7,629 nt of DNA from Aquimonas sp046318115 (GCA_046318115.1 JBKCVA010000165.1:1-7629), one strand, 5' to 3'. Positions 1-7,149 are shown, counted from the first letter of the stretch. Numbers and translations are program-made. Notes: generated from the sequence alone by a model not told the origin.

Positions 1-82
1 CGCGACGCGCAGCTGGACGCTTCCACAGCGGCAGCGTGGCGGGCGCAAGCGCTCGGTCTTGGGCGGCGGTGTCGCGGATCAT
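1..82 (-). CDS. 5' end of a divergent gene, possibly an HlyD/RND periplasmic adaptor (partial)
   Basis: On the minus strand an ATG (complement of 80-82) opens a frame that stays open to the left edge, giving about 27 residues beginning MIRDTAAQDRALAP, then LPLWKRPAARR. A near-perfect Shine-Dalgarno AAGGAGG (complement of 89-95) lies six bases before the ATG, which is strong evidence of a real start. A short polar N-terminus beginning MIRDT-AQD and then turning basic (WKRPAARR), as if a membrane anchor or signal segment follows, resembles the start of HlyD/MacA-like efflux adaptors of Xanthomonadales-type bacteria. That resemblance is from memory and covers only 27 residues, so the product is tentative, while the gene itself is well supported. 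It is transcribed divergently from the TMEM175-like gene. Confidence 0.5.
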   Translation of the reverse strand, partial: MIRDTAAQDRALAPATLPLWKRPAARR

Positions 83-277
83 GCTCAGCCTCCTTCGCGG
101 ATGCTTAGCCCCAAGCAGACTGCGTGCCAATCTTCAACGCATTGTTTTGTATTACTTTTTAAGCGGAAAGGGCTGCGTCCGCGCCGACCACTCGGACGTC
201 CGGGCGGACAGGCTGCCGGCAAGACTCTGCCCGCGCACTGCTACAGTCCGCGCCCGCCCGAGGTGCGAGTTCAATCC
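83..277. promoter_or_regulatory. Divergent intergenic region with AT-rich island
   Basis: The region separates the leftward gene (start at 82) from the rightward TMEM175-like gene (start at 278). Most of it is GC-rich, but about 137-171 is AT-rich (for example TTGTTTTGTATTACTTTTTAAG as a stretch, split here as TTGTTTTGTATT then ACTTTTTAAG). That is the natural place for promoters in either direction. I could not fit a convincing -35/-10 pair at 16-18 bp spacing on either strand, so no hexamers are assigned. No short ORF or RNA gene was recognised. Confidence 0.35.
89..95 (-). promoter_or_regulatory. Strong Shine-Dalgarno for the divergent minus-strand gene
   Basis: The plus strand reads CCTCCTT, which is AAGGAGG on the minus strand, six bases (ctgagc) before the ATG at 82-80. 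It is the best ribosome binding site in the window and fixes the start of the leftward gene. Confidence 0.75.
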
Positions 278-982
278 ATGCCCCCATTCAAGGAACGCGG
301 TGCCCAGGTCACCCGCGTCGAAGCCTTCGTCGATGCCGCCTTCGCGTTTGCGATCACGCTGATGGCGGTGGCCGGTGAGTCGATTCCCGACAGCGTTGAA
401 GCGCTGAGCAATGCGATGAAGGGCATCCCGGCCTTCGCCCTGGCCTTCGCGCTGATCCTGCGCTTCTGGGCGGCGCACTCGGACTGGAGCCGGGCCTACG
501 GCCTCGACGACGCGGTCTCGGTGCGGCTGAGTCTGCTTCTGGTGATGCTGCTGCTGGTCTTTGTGTATCCGGTGCGGATGGTGTTTGCGGCGTTGTTCAA
601 TTTCCTGAGCAACGGCTGGCTGCCGGCCGGCTTTGCGATCACCGAAGTGGCTCAACTGCCGGTGCTGTTCATCACCTTCGCGGTGGCGTTCGGCTCGATG
701 GGGGCCGTGATGTGGGCCCTGTATCTGCGCGCCTGGCGGTTCCGCGAGCGGCTTGAGCTCGATGCCCGCGAGCGCCTGTGGACGCGCCTCTGCCTGTGGA
801 ACTGGGGCCTGGTGCCGGTGGTGGCGATGGTGTCGATCACCTTGGCGCTGACGATTCCCGCCACGCGCGAATCGGGCTGGCTGCTGGGCCTGCCGGGCTT
901 CGTGTTCTTCGTGCTGCACTTGAGCGAGCTGTTCCTGCGACGCCGACTGGGCAAACAGCTGAAGGCGCTGGAGGCCCCATGA
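278..982 (+). CDS. TMEM175/DUF1211-like six-helix membrane protein
   Basis: The protein has 234 residues with about six hydrophobic segments: roughly residues 14-33, 48-66, 80-112, 120-150, 172-195 and 205-225. The first helix carries R13-V-E-A-F17-V-D19 followed by AAFAFAITL. This matches the TMEM175/DUF1211 signature R-x-x-A-F-S-D in the pore-lining helix 1, with Val in place of the usual Ser. The second helix ends FWAAHSDW, like the W-x-x-H motif of the family. Bacterial members are about 200 residues and form tetrameric potassium-permeable channels in the inner membrane, so an ion-channel role is inferred by family only. ATG 278 is chosen because the conserved helix starts just after it. 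The open frame extends upstream to a TTG at 59, but that would overlap the divergent gene and encode low-complexity sequence. The stop overlaps the next start (ATGA), so the two genes are probably cotranscribed. The Ser-to-Val change makes channel function less certain. Confidence 0.7.
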   Translation: MPPFKERGAQVTRVEAFVDAAFAFAITLMAVAGESIPDSVEALSNAMKGIPAFALAFALILRFWAAHSDWSRAYGLDDAVSVRLSLLLVMLLLVFVYPVRMVFAALFNFLSNGWLPAGFAITEVAQLPVLFITFAVAFGSMGAVMWALYLRAWRFRERLELDARERLWTRLCLWNWGLVPVVAMVSITLALTIPATRESGWLLGLPGFVFFVLHLSELFLRRRLGKQLKALEAP

Positions 983-1554
983 GCGCGGTGAACCCGCACC
1001 GCCGTGCGCAAACACCCGGCGACCCGGCACTGGCGCGGTGTCAGGCCTGGCTGGAGCGCGCGGTGATCGGTCTGAACCTCTGCCCGTACGCGCGCGCGCC
1101 GCATGTCGGCGGACGCATCCGCTGGGTGCTGAGCGAGGCCGCCAACAGCGATGCACTCGTCGAAGAGCTGCTGCGCGAGCTGGAGCACCTGCGCCAGCAC
1201 GACACCGCCGAGGTCGAGACCACCCTGCTGGTCGTTCCTCATCTGCTCGCCGATTTCGACGACTACCTCGACCTGCTGCACGCCGCCGAGGCGCTGCTGC
1301 AGGCGCTCGGCTATGCCGGCGAATTCCAGCTGGCCAGCTTCCACCCCGACTACCGCTTCGAAGGTGCAGCAGTCGACGCGATCGAGAACTGCAGCAACCG
1401 CTCGCCGCTGCCGATGCTGCATGTGCTGCGCGAAGACAGCATCAGCCGCATCGTCGATGCCGGTGCCGATGTCGAGGCGATCCCCGAGCGCAACCAGCAG
1501 CGCCTGCGCGAACTGGGGCACGAGGGCTGGCGCAGGCTGCTCGACGCGCTCTGA
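979..1554 (+). CDS. DUF1415 family protein
   Basis: This 191-residue protein has no signal peptide or membrane segment and is probably cytoplasmic. Recognisable DUF1415 motifs are W24-L-E-R-A-V-I-G-L-N-L-C-P-Y37 near the N-terminus, A119-S-F-H-P-D-Y-R-F127 in the middle, and E136-N-C-S-N-R-S-P-L-P-M-L-H-V-L-R151 towards the C-terminus. The length is as expected for the family, which is widespread in proteobacteria and has no established biochemical function that I know of. The start ATG 979 overlaps the preceding TGA by four bases and has GGAGG at 970-974, four bases upstream. This points to translational coupling with the TMEM175-like gene. The upstream in-frame extension to 778 is only open frame running through the previous gene. 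Confidence 0.85.
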   Translation: MSAVNPHRRAQTPGDPALARCQAWLERAVIGLNLCPYARAPHVGGRIRWVLSEAANSDALVEELLRELEHLRQHDTAEVETTLLVVPHLLADFDDYLDLLHAAEALLQALGYAGEFQLASFHPDYRFEGAAVDAIENCSNRSPLPMLHVLREDSISRIVDAGADVEAIPERNQQRLRELGHEGWRRLLDAL

Positions 1555-1632
1555 CAGCCGACGCCGCGGGCGCCCTACTCGGCTGCCAGCCGCTGCGGCA
1601 TGCTGCGCGCCAGCTCCGAGTGGATCCGCCCC

Positions 1633-3921
1633 ATGCACCGCCTGTCATCGCCCGACCTGCGACGCGGCCTGTCGCGTCTGCTGCTCGCCCCGCTGCTGAT
1701 GTTGGCCCTGCCGGCACTGGCGGTAGAAGCCAGCTCTGGCCTGGGCGCGGCCGTCGACGACGCAGCGATGCCCGAGCCTGCCTCGCGTCCGCGCGTCGGC
1801 CTGGTGCTGGGCGGCGGCGGTGCGCGCGGCGCCGCCCACATCGGCGTGCTGCAGGTGCTGGAGGAACACCGCATTCCGGTCGACAGCGTGGCGGGCACCA
1901 GCATGGGCGCCCTGGTCGGCGGCATGTACGCGACGGGGCTGTCGCCCACCGAGATGGAAACGATCATGCGCGCCATCGACTGGGGCCGGCTGTTTCGCGA
2001 CAGCGCCGACCGCGCCGAGCGGCCGATGCGGCGCAAGCGCGACGACATCGCCAACCTCGGCGGCGCCGAGCTCGGCTTTCGAGAGCGTCGCCTGGCCCTG
2101 CCGCGCGGCGCTCTGCAGGGCCATCGCCTGCTGCTGTGGCTGCGCCGGCAGACCCTGGGCGTGGCGGGCATCGACGACTTCAGCCGGCTGCCCCTGCCCT
2201 TCGCCGCAGTCGCCACCGACATCGTCAACGGCGAGCGCGTGGTGATGCGCGGCGGCGATCTTGCGCTGGCGATGCGCGCCAGCATGGCCGTGCCCGGCGT
2301 GTTCGCCCCGATCCGCGTCGATGATCGACTGATGGTGGACGGCGGCATTGTCGAAAACGTACCGGTGCGGGTGGCCCGCGAGCAGGGCGCCGAACGCCTG
2401 ATCGTGGTCGACGTCGGCGCGCCGCTGCTGAAGGAGGAGCAGCTCGGCTCGCCGCTGTCGGTGACCGTGCAGATGATCTCGGTGCTGATGAAGCAGGAGA
2501 CCGACCGCGTGCTGGCCGAGCTGGATCCGGCAGACGTGCTGATTCGCCCGGCGCTGGGCGAGTTCTCTTCGGCCGACTTCGAGAACAGCCTGTCGACCAT
2601 CGCCATCGGCCGCGCCGCCGCCGAAGCCGCCCTGCCGGCCCTGCGGCCGCTGGCGCTGGATGAGGCGGCCTGGGCCGAGCATCTGGCCGCGCGCCGCGTC
2701 AGTGCGCGCGAGGCGCCGCAGGTCGCCCGCTTCGACGTCAGCGAGGAGCGCTCGCGCTCCGCCCTGCGCCTGCAGAAGCTGCTCGGCGACATCGCGCCCG
2801 GCGCGCTCGATCTGGATCAGCTGGAGGCGCGTCTCGACGAGGCCATGGCCGGCGGTGACTACGAGCGCATCAACTACCGCCTGCGCCGCGAGGCCGATGC
2901 CGCCGTGATCGAGGTGCAGCCGGTCGACAAGGGCTGGGGCCCGGGCTATGTGCAGTTCGGCTTCGCGCTGGGCGACGACTTCAGCGGCGGCAGCAGCTAC
3001 CAGGCCAGCGCCGATCTGCGCCTGACCGGCCTCGACGAGCGCGGCCGCGAATGGCGCTCGCGGGTCAACCTCGGCCGCCGCTCCGGCGTGTACAGCGAGA
3101 TCCACCAGCCCTTCGGCGGCGACGGCCGCTACTACCTGCAGGCCTTCGGGCTGTACGAGGCCACCCGCCAGCCGGCCGAGCTGCTCGGGGTGAAGATCGC
3201 CGAGTTCAACCGCCGCGAGCTGCGCGCCGGCGGCGAGATCGGCCTCTATCCCGATCCGCGCTGGCAGCTCTCGGCCGGCATGCAGCACGCGCGCCGGCAG
3301 CTGCGTCGCGACATCGGTTCGCCCGACATCCAGCGCAACAACAACACCACGCTCGGTGCGCTGGTGCTGGCGGCCACCTTCGACAGCCTCGACGACGTCG
3401 GCTTTCCCACCCGCGGTGCGCGGCTCGATGTCGCCACCGAGCTGTACCGCCCCGGCATCGGTTCGGACAACCGCGCCGATGTGCTGCGCCTGCGCGCCGA
3501 TCTGCCGATCGCGCTGCGCCCGCTGACGGTGCTGCTCGGCCTGCGCGCCGACTGGGCCTTGGCGGGCGTCAACAGCGACGAGGCGCTGAATTTTCTGGGC
3601 GGCTTCGGCCAGCTCTCGGGCCTTGCCGACAGCGAGCGCATCGGCTCGCGGGCCTTCGTCGCGCGCAGCCTGTTCTATCGCCGCATCAACGATCTCGGGC
3701 TCGCCACCCTGCCCCTGTACGTGGGCGGCAGCCTGGAGGCGGGACAGAACTGGCTGCCCTTCGAACGCCCCTCGACCGGCAGCCTCGATTACGCCGCGAG
3801 CGTCTTCTTCGGCGTCGACTCGCCGCTGGGCCCCGTCTACCTCGGCTACGGCCGCTTGAGCTCCGGCGACTCGGCCGCCTTCCTGCGGGTCGGCGGGGTG
3901 ATCGAAGACCTGCGGCGCTGA
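1633..3921 (+). CDS. Patatin-like phospholipase with POTRA and outer-membrane barrel (type Vd autotransporter, PlpD-like)
   Basis: The predicted 762-residue protein is exported and anchored in the outer membrane. An N-terminal signal peptide has a basic stretch, then LLLAPLLMLALPALA, with likely cleavage after PALA near residue 33. The patatin domain spans about residues 54-320: oxyanion loop G60-G-G-G-A-R-G66, nucleophile elbow G88-T-S90-M-G92, and catalytic D236-G-G238, so the Ser-Asp dyad is intact. About residues 365-435 form a POTRA-like segment, and 437-762 a beta-barrel of the bacterial surface antigen type (LGGFGQLSGL and SPLGPVYLGYG are typical). By family knowledge the barrel secretes the phospholipase A domain to the surface. 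ATG 1633 is preferred over in-frame ATG 1600 because it leaves a normal signal peptide; neither has a strong Shine-Dalgarno. The protein ends GGVIEDLRR rather than with the usual terminal aromatic residue. A 78-base gap separates it from the DUF1415 gene. Confidence 0.85.
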   Translation: MHRLSSPDLRRGLSRLLLAPLLMLALPALAVEASSGLGAAVDDAAMPEPASRPRVGLVLGGGGARGAAHIGVLQVLEEHRIPVDSVAGTSMGALVGGMYATGLSPTEMETIMRAIDWGRLFRDSADRAERPMRRKRDDIANLGGAELGFRERRLALPRGALQGHRLLLWLRRQTLGVAGIDDFSRLPLPFAAVATDIVNGERVVMRGGDLALAMRASMAVPGVFAPIRVDDRLMVDGGIVENVPVRVAREQGAERLIVVDVGAPLLKEEQLGSPLSVTVQMISVLMKQETDRVLAELDPADVLIRPALGEFSSADFENSLSTIAIGRAAAEAALPALRPLALDEAAWAEHLAARRVSAREAPQVARFDVSEERSRSALRLQKLLGDIAPGALDLDQLEARLDEAMAGGDYERINYRLRREADAAVIEVQPVDKGWGPGYVQFGFALGDDFSGGSSYQASADLRLTGLDERGREWRSRVNLGRRSGVYSEIHQPFGGDGRYYLQAFGLYEATRQPAELLGVKIAEFNRRELRAGGEIGLYPDPRWQLSAGMQHARRQLRRDIGSPDIQRNNNTTLGALVLAATFDSLDDVGFPTRGARLDVATELYRPGIGSDNRADVLRLRADLPIALRPLTVLLGLRADWALAGVNSDEALNFLGGFGQLSGLADSERIGSRAFVARSLFYRRINDLGLATLPLYVGGSLEAGQNWLPFERPSTGSLDYAASVFFGVDSPLGPVYLGYGRLSSGDSAAFLRVGGVIEDLRR

Positions 3922-3946
3922 GCGCCTGTGAACACGCTCCGCCGAC

Positions 3947-3966
3947 GGCGGCCGCCTCCGGCCGCC
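3947..3966 (+). terminator. Hairpin downstream of the patatin gene
   Basis: GGCGGCCG (3947-3954), loop CCTC, then CGGCCGCC (3959-3966) form a perfect 8-bp all-GC stem 25 bases after the patatin stop codon. The only T-run (3986-3990) lies 20 bases further on. This is not a textbook intrinsic terminator, but position and stability suggest termination or 3'-end protection. Confidence 0.45.
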
Positions 3967-4002
3967 CTCGCTAGGACGTCTGGGCTTTTTCACACGCTCT
4001 GA

Positions 4003-4015
4003 GAGGGTGTTGACA
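4003..4015 (+). repeat. IS5-family left inverted repeat
   Basis: GAGGGTGTTGACA pairs with the right terminal repeat at 5172-5184, with one mismatch at the ninth base. The target duplication TGA (4000-4002) precedes it directly. Confidence 0.85.
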
Positions 4016-4019
4016 AATT

Positions 4020-4028
4020 TGCTATAGT
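4020..4028 (+). promoter_or_regulatory. Candidate extended -10 promoter of the IS5 transposase
   Basis: TGCTATAGT has the TGn extended -10 followed by TATAGT (one change from TATAAT), 27 bases before the transposase ATG. No good -35 sits at 16-18 bp. The TTGACA at 4010-4015 is only seven bases away and belongs to the inverted repeat. Confidence 0.4.
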
Positions 4029-4055
4029 GTCTCACCCGGTTCAATGTAATAGCGC

Positions 4056-5168
4056 ATGAGAACAAAAGGCCGCCCCGGGAAGCTCGACGAATCGCAGGTA
4101 TCCATCCTCGTTCAGATCGTTGAGGCAGATCCGCTTTCAACGATTTCCGAGGTGGTCGCCGAGTTCGAACGGCGCTCGAACATCAAGGTGCATGCCGGGA
4201 CGGTCAGGTCTGCGCTGAAGCGTGCGGGCATTGAGCGGGTGCAGCCGCCCGCGCGCCTGGAGGCCGAGGCTGATGCCTCCGCCGCCACGGCCAAGAAGCG
4301 CTACGGCTATACGGAAGCGCACCGGCGGCATTTGCCGGAACAAACCTACCCCAGTTGCCTGACGGACGCCGAGTGGGCCTTGGTGGAACACATCTTCAAC
4401 AACGAAGAGGGGCGAGGAAGGCCGCCGCGCTACGCGCGGAGAGCCCTGGTCGATGCGTGCTGCTACGTGGTTCGCACCGGCTGCGCTTGGCGCCTGTTGC
4501 CGCGAAATTTCCCGCGCTGGCCGAACGTCTACCGCACCTTCCGGCGTTGGAGCGAGCAGGGCAAGTTCGAGCGCATGAATGATGTGTTGCGGGCTATGTG
4601 GCGCGAGCGCGAAGAGCGACCGGAGACGCCGACGGCGGCAATCATTGATGCGCAGTCCACGCGTGCTTCTCCGCAAGGCGGAGACATCGGCTTCGACGCG
4701 GGCAAGAAGATCAAGGGGCGCAAGCGTCACTTGGTCGTGGATACGCTCGGCCTGCTCTTGGCCGTGAGCGTGACCTCCGCCAACGTGCAGGACCGTGATG
4801 GCGCACACCCGGTGGTGGAAGCGGCCATGGCCAAGTGCCCGGGGATCCGGACGCTTTATGCTGACGGCGGGTACACAGGCCAGTGCGCGCAGACGGTCTC
4901 GCAGACGCATGGCATCAAGGTCAACGTCGTACGCAGCCTTGCGACGTCAGCCTGCTGGGCAAGACCGGATCAACTCGACATGTTCAACGCGCACGCGAAG
5001 CCCGAAGGGTTCGTGCTCAAGGCCAAACGCTGGATCGTCGAGCGCACGCACGCCTGGAACGAGCGTGCGCGCAGGTTGGTTATGCATCACGACCGCGTCA
5101 CTGATGTGTCAGAAGCTTGGGTGTGGCTCGCTGAGGCGCGGATTCTGCTGAGGCGATTGACGACCTGA
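4056..5168 (+). CDS. IS5-family DDE transposase with an extra N-terminal helix-turn-helix
   Basis: This 370-residue protein cuts and joins the ends of the surrounding IS. Residues about 5-65 look like a winged helix-turn-helix of the Tc1/IS630 kind (KLDESQVSILVQIVEADP, then TVRSALKRAGIERV). About 66-85 is an Ala/Glu-rich linker. From about residue 86 (RYGYTEAHRRHLPEQ) runs the standard IS5 body: a DUF4096-type N-domain (LTDAEW, then GRPPRYARRALVDACCYVVRTG, read as two adjacent motifs) and a DDE nuclease. The apparent catalytic triad is D198 (in IIDAQST), D270 (in LYADGGYTG) and E329 (in IVERTHAWNERARRL), all present. IS5 transposases are commonly about 250-330 residues, so the N-terminal block is an addition. 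ATG 4056 is the only reasonable start: the ATG just upstream is followed at once by TAA. No Shine-Dalgarno is visible. Confidence 0.85.
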   Translation: MRTKGRPGKLDESQVSILVQIVEADPLSTISEVVAEFERRSNIKVHAGTVRSALKRAGIERVQPPARLEAEADASAATAKKRYGYTEAHRRHLPEQTYPSCLTDAEWALVEHIFNNEEGRGRPPRYARRALVDACCYVVRTGCAWRLLPRNFPRWPNVYRTFRRWSEQGKFERMNDVLRAMWREREERPETPTAAIIDAQSTRASPQGGDIGFDAGKKIKGRKRHLVVDTLGLLLAVSVTSANVQDRDGAHPVVEAAMAKCPGIRTLYADGGYTGQCAQTVSQTHGIKVNVVRSLATSACWARPDQLDMFNAHAKPEGFVLKAKRWIVERTHAWNERARRLVMHHDRVTDVSEAWVWLAEARILLRRLTT

Positions 5169-5171
5169 TTA

Positions 5172-5184
5172 TGTCGACACCCTC
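5172..5184 (-). repeat. IS5-family right inverted repeat
   Basis: On the minus strand it reads GAGGGTGTCGACA, the partner of the left repeat at 4003-4015. It is followed by TGA (5185-5187), the second copy of the target duplication. Confidence 0.85.
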
Positions 5185-5187
5185 TGA

Positions 5188-5349
5188 GTGCTGCTGAGCC
5201 AAACCCGGGCGCGCGCGAGCACCCGCCGGACCAGGCGATTTCCTACACGCTGACGCGGCAATGTCTCACACGAATGCAGGTGCATCGCCGCTGGTCGGCG
5301 GAGAGGCCCGGCGAAACCCTGTGCAGCCGTCGATGCACCGAAGGCTGCC
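5188..5349 (+). other. Leader of the IS91-type element
   Basis: This is noncoding sequence between the IS5 target duplication and the IS91-type transposase. It contains ATTTCCTACAC at 5238-5248, which resembles the core of the right-end ori sequence in the same orientation. No frame resembles the RND pump found beyond the right end of the element, so this is not the missing upstream part of that gene. Confidence 0.5.
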
Positions 5350-6887
5350 GTGCCGCGCCTCGCAACGCCCTCGCGGGATGTGGCGCGAGCGTCGGTGCCG
5401 TCCGCACACCCGCCAACACCGCCGCACACCCGACATGCGCCCGAGTCCACGCTGCTGTACGCGCTGGTGCAGGCGCACTATCCGGACTTCCTCGCGCGTC
5501 TGGAGGCCGAAGAGCGTCCGCTACCGGCCTACGTGCGCGAGGAGTTCGAGGCGTACCTGCACTGTGGGGTACTGGAGCACGGCTTCCTGCGGGTGGTGTG
5601 CGAGCAGTGCCATGCCGAGCGGCTGGTGGCGTTCTCCTGCAAGCATCGCGGGTTCTGTCCGAGTTGCGGCGCGCGGCGCATGGCCGAGAGTGCGCGGCAC
5701 CTGGTGGAAGAGGTGTTCGGCCCGCGGCCGGTGCGGCAGTGGGTGCTGAGCGTTCCGTTTCCCTTGCGCCTGCTGTTCGCCAGCAAGCCGGAGGTGATCG
5801 GCCCGGTGCTGGGCATCGTGCAGCGGATCATCGGCAGCTGGTTGGCGGATCAGGCGGGCATCAAGCGGGCCAACGCGCGCTGCGGTGCGGTCACGCTGAT
5901 CCAGCGCTTCGGCAGCGCGCTCAATCTCAACGTGCATTTCCACATGCTGTGGCTGGACGGGGTGTACGCGGCGAACGACGCGCAGACGCAGCGCAAACCG
6001 CGGCTGCACCGCGCCCGTGCGCCAAGTTCCAGCGAACTCACGGCGCTGGTCGGCCGGATCGCGCATCGCGTGTGTCGGCATCTGGTGCGCCAGGGCTGGC
6101 TGGAAGGCGAGGGCGAGTCGGCGTATCTCACCGGCGATGCTGCCAGCGATGACGGCATGGACGCGCTTCGGACCAGCTCGATCACCTATCGCGTCGCCAC
6201 GGGCAAGCACGCCGGGCGCAAGGTGATCACCCTGCAGACGCTGCCCGCCGACGAGAATCCGCGGGACGACGGCGCCGGCAAGGTTGGCGGCTTCTCGCTG
6301 CATGCCGGCGTGGCTGCCGAGGCCCACGAAGGCGCCAAGCTCGAACGCCTGTGCCGCTACATCGCGCGCCCGGCGATCAGTGAGAAACGGCTGTCGATCT
6401 CGCTGCAGGGCCGGGTGCGCTATCAGCCTATCAGCTGAAGACGCCCTGGCGTAACGGGACCACGCATGTGGAATGGGATCCGGTGGACTTCATCGCCAAA
6501 CTGGCGGCGCTGGTCCCGCCACCGCGCGCGCACCTGACCCGCTTCCACGGGGTGTTCGCGCCGAACGCGAACTTGCGCGCGCAGCTGACGCCCTCGGGGC
6601 GCGGCAAGCGACCTGCCACGGATGCGCCGACGGAGGTCAGCGCGGGCGACGAGCCCTGCTCGCCGGCAGCGAAGCGCCGTTCGATGAGCTGGGCGCAACG
6701 CCTCAAGCGCGTGTTCGGCATCGACGTGAGCACCTGCGTCCACTGCGGCGGTGCGGTGCGGATCGTTGCCAGCATCGAAGCGCCCACTGCGATCCGCGCC
6801 ATCCTGGCCCACTTCGAGAAGCACGGCGCTCTGGAGACCGGGTACTACCGTCCCGGCCCGCGCGGGCCACCCGCTGCGGCGGCGTGA
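5350..6887 (+). pseudogene. IS91-family HUH transposase, frameshifted by an 8-bp tandem duplication
   Basis: The first part (5350-6438, GTG start) has a Cys-rich zinc-binding segment (C84-x2-C87, C97, C103-x2-C106), the HUH motif H196-F-H198 in LNLNVHFHML, and the probable catalytic tyrosine Y337 in LCRYIARPAIS. It then stops at a TGA after RVRYQPIS. The second part continues in another frame from CTG 6435 (LKTPWRNGTTHVEWDP) to 6887, with the usual RLTRFHGVFAPN-like block (here LTRFHGVFAPNA), KRVFGIDVSTCVHCGG and a C-terminal AHFEKHGALETGYY. The octamer CTATCAGC is repeated exactly in tandem at 6420-6427 and 6428-6435. Removing one copy gives RYQLKTPW and a continuous 509-residue protein, so this is an inactivating mutation. 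Position -4 from Y337 is Arg, so only one of the two IS91 tyrosines is visible, as in single-Tyr relatives. The GTG start is a best guess. Confidence 0.85.
6420..6435 (+). repeat. Perfect 8-bp tandem duplication (CTATCAGC x2) in the transposase gene
   Basis: CTATCAGC occupies 6420-6427 and again 6428-6435. A single copy would read Arg-Tyr-Gln-Leu-Lys without interruption. The second copy shifts the frame and brings the TGA at 6436-6438 into use. Confidence 0.95.
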
Positions 6888-7149
6888 CCTCCCTTCGGCC
6901 ACAAGCAGGACCTGCGAGCAGTCGAAGGGTCGAAGACGAAACCCAGCGATGCGGCCACGATCCCGCAGGGCAGCGTTCGGGCCGCTGTCGGCAACCGGCG
7001 GAAAATCGCCGCGAACAGCGCGAACAGCGCTGCCGAAGGCCCATCAGCCGCCCATCAAGCCACCGGAACACCCCTCATCGACGCCCTGGGTGCGGGCAAA
7101 CCGATCCTTGACCCGCTGCTGGCTTCCCGGTGCGGTGCGGGGAAAGGGT
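6888..7149 (+). other. 3' noncoding region of the IS91-type element
   Basis: No credible gene lies between the transposase stop and the ori-like end. The region holds nested inverted repeats at 6891-6929, a 9-bp tandem repeat GCGAACAGC at 7011-7019 and 7020-7028, and a short inverted repeat TTCCC (7124-7128) with GGGAA (7140-7144) just before the ori-like sequence. Open frames here are high-GC shadows. Confidence 0.6.
6891..6929 (+). terminator. Nested inverted repeats after the IS91-type transposase
   Basis: CCCTTCG (6891-6897) pairs perfectly with CGAAGGG (6923-6929). Inside, GCAGG (6905-6909) pairs with CCTGC (6911-6915). The structure starts four bases after the stop codon. It could be a terminator or mRNA 3' structure, or part of the replication end; no T-run follows. 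Confidence 0.35.

Larger units (their letters stand above)
4003..5184 (+). mobile_element. Complete IS5-family insertion sequence (1182 bp)
   Basis: The element is bounded by inverted repeats GAGGGTGTTGACA (4003-4015) and, at the right, the complement of GAGGGTGTCGACA (5172-5184), matching at 12 of 13 bases. It is flanked on both sides by TGA (4000-4002 and 5185-5187). A 3-bp T-N-A duplication fits the IS1031/IS427 subgroups of the IS5 family. One transposase gene fills the element with its catalytic residues intact, so it may be active or recently inserted. Local GC is visibly lower than in the flanking host genes. It lies between the patatin gene and the IS91-type element. I cannot name the ISfinder entry from sequence alone. 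Confidence 0.85.

Noticed and set aside
59..277. Upstream extension of the TMEM175-like gene from TTG 59
   Set aside because: It overlaps the divergent gene and its ribosome binding site, and adds 73 residues without family similarity.
1600..1632. ATG 1600 as the start of the patatin gene
   Set aside because: It would place 11 extra residues, including an acidic one, ahead of the signal peptide; ATG 1633 gives a normal basic n-region.
1038..2324. A 428-codon plus-strand frame overlapping the DUF1415 and patatin genes
   Set aside because: The translation is Arg/Ala/Pro-rich without motifs; both genes it overlaps have strong domain evidence in another frame.
4010..4028. TTGACA and TATAGT as a -35/-10 pair for the IS5 transposase
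   Set aside because: The hexamers are only seven bases apart. TTGACA is part of the terminal inverted repeat; only the extended -10 is retained as a candidate.
1645..4140. An 831-codon open frame on the minus strand antisense to the patatin gene
   Set aside because: It lies entirely opposite a well-supported phospholipase gene, has low-complexity His/Gln/Arg/Ala-rich translation and no recognisable domain. It is a codon-bias shadow in high-GC DNA.
7011..7028. GCGAACAGC tandem repeat as a possible iteron or CRISPR-like array
   Set aside because: There are only two 9-bp copies with no spacers, no further copies and no adjacent replication or cas gene.
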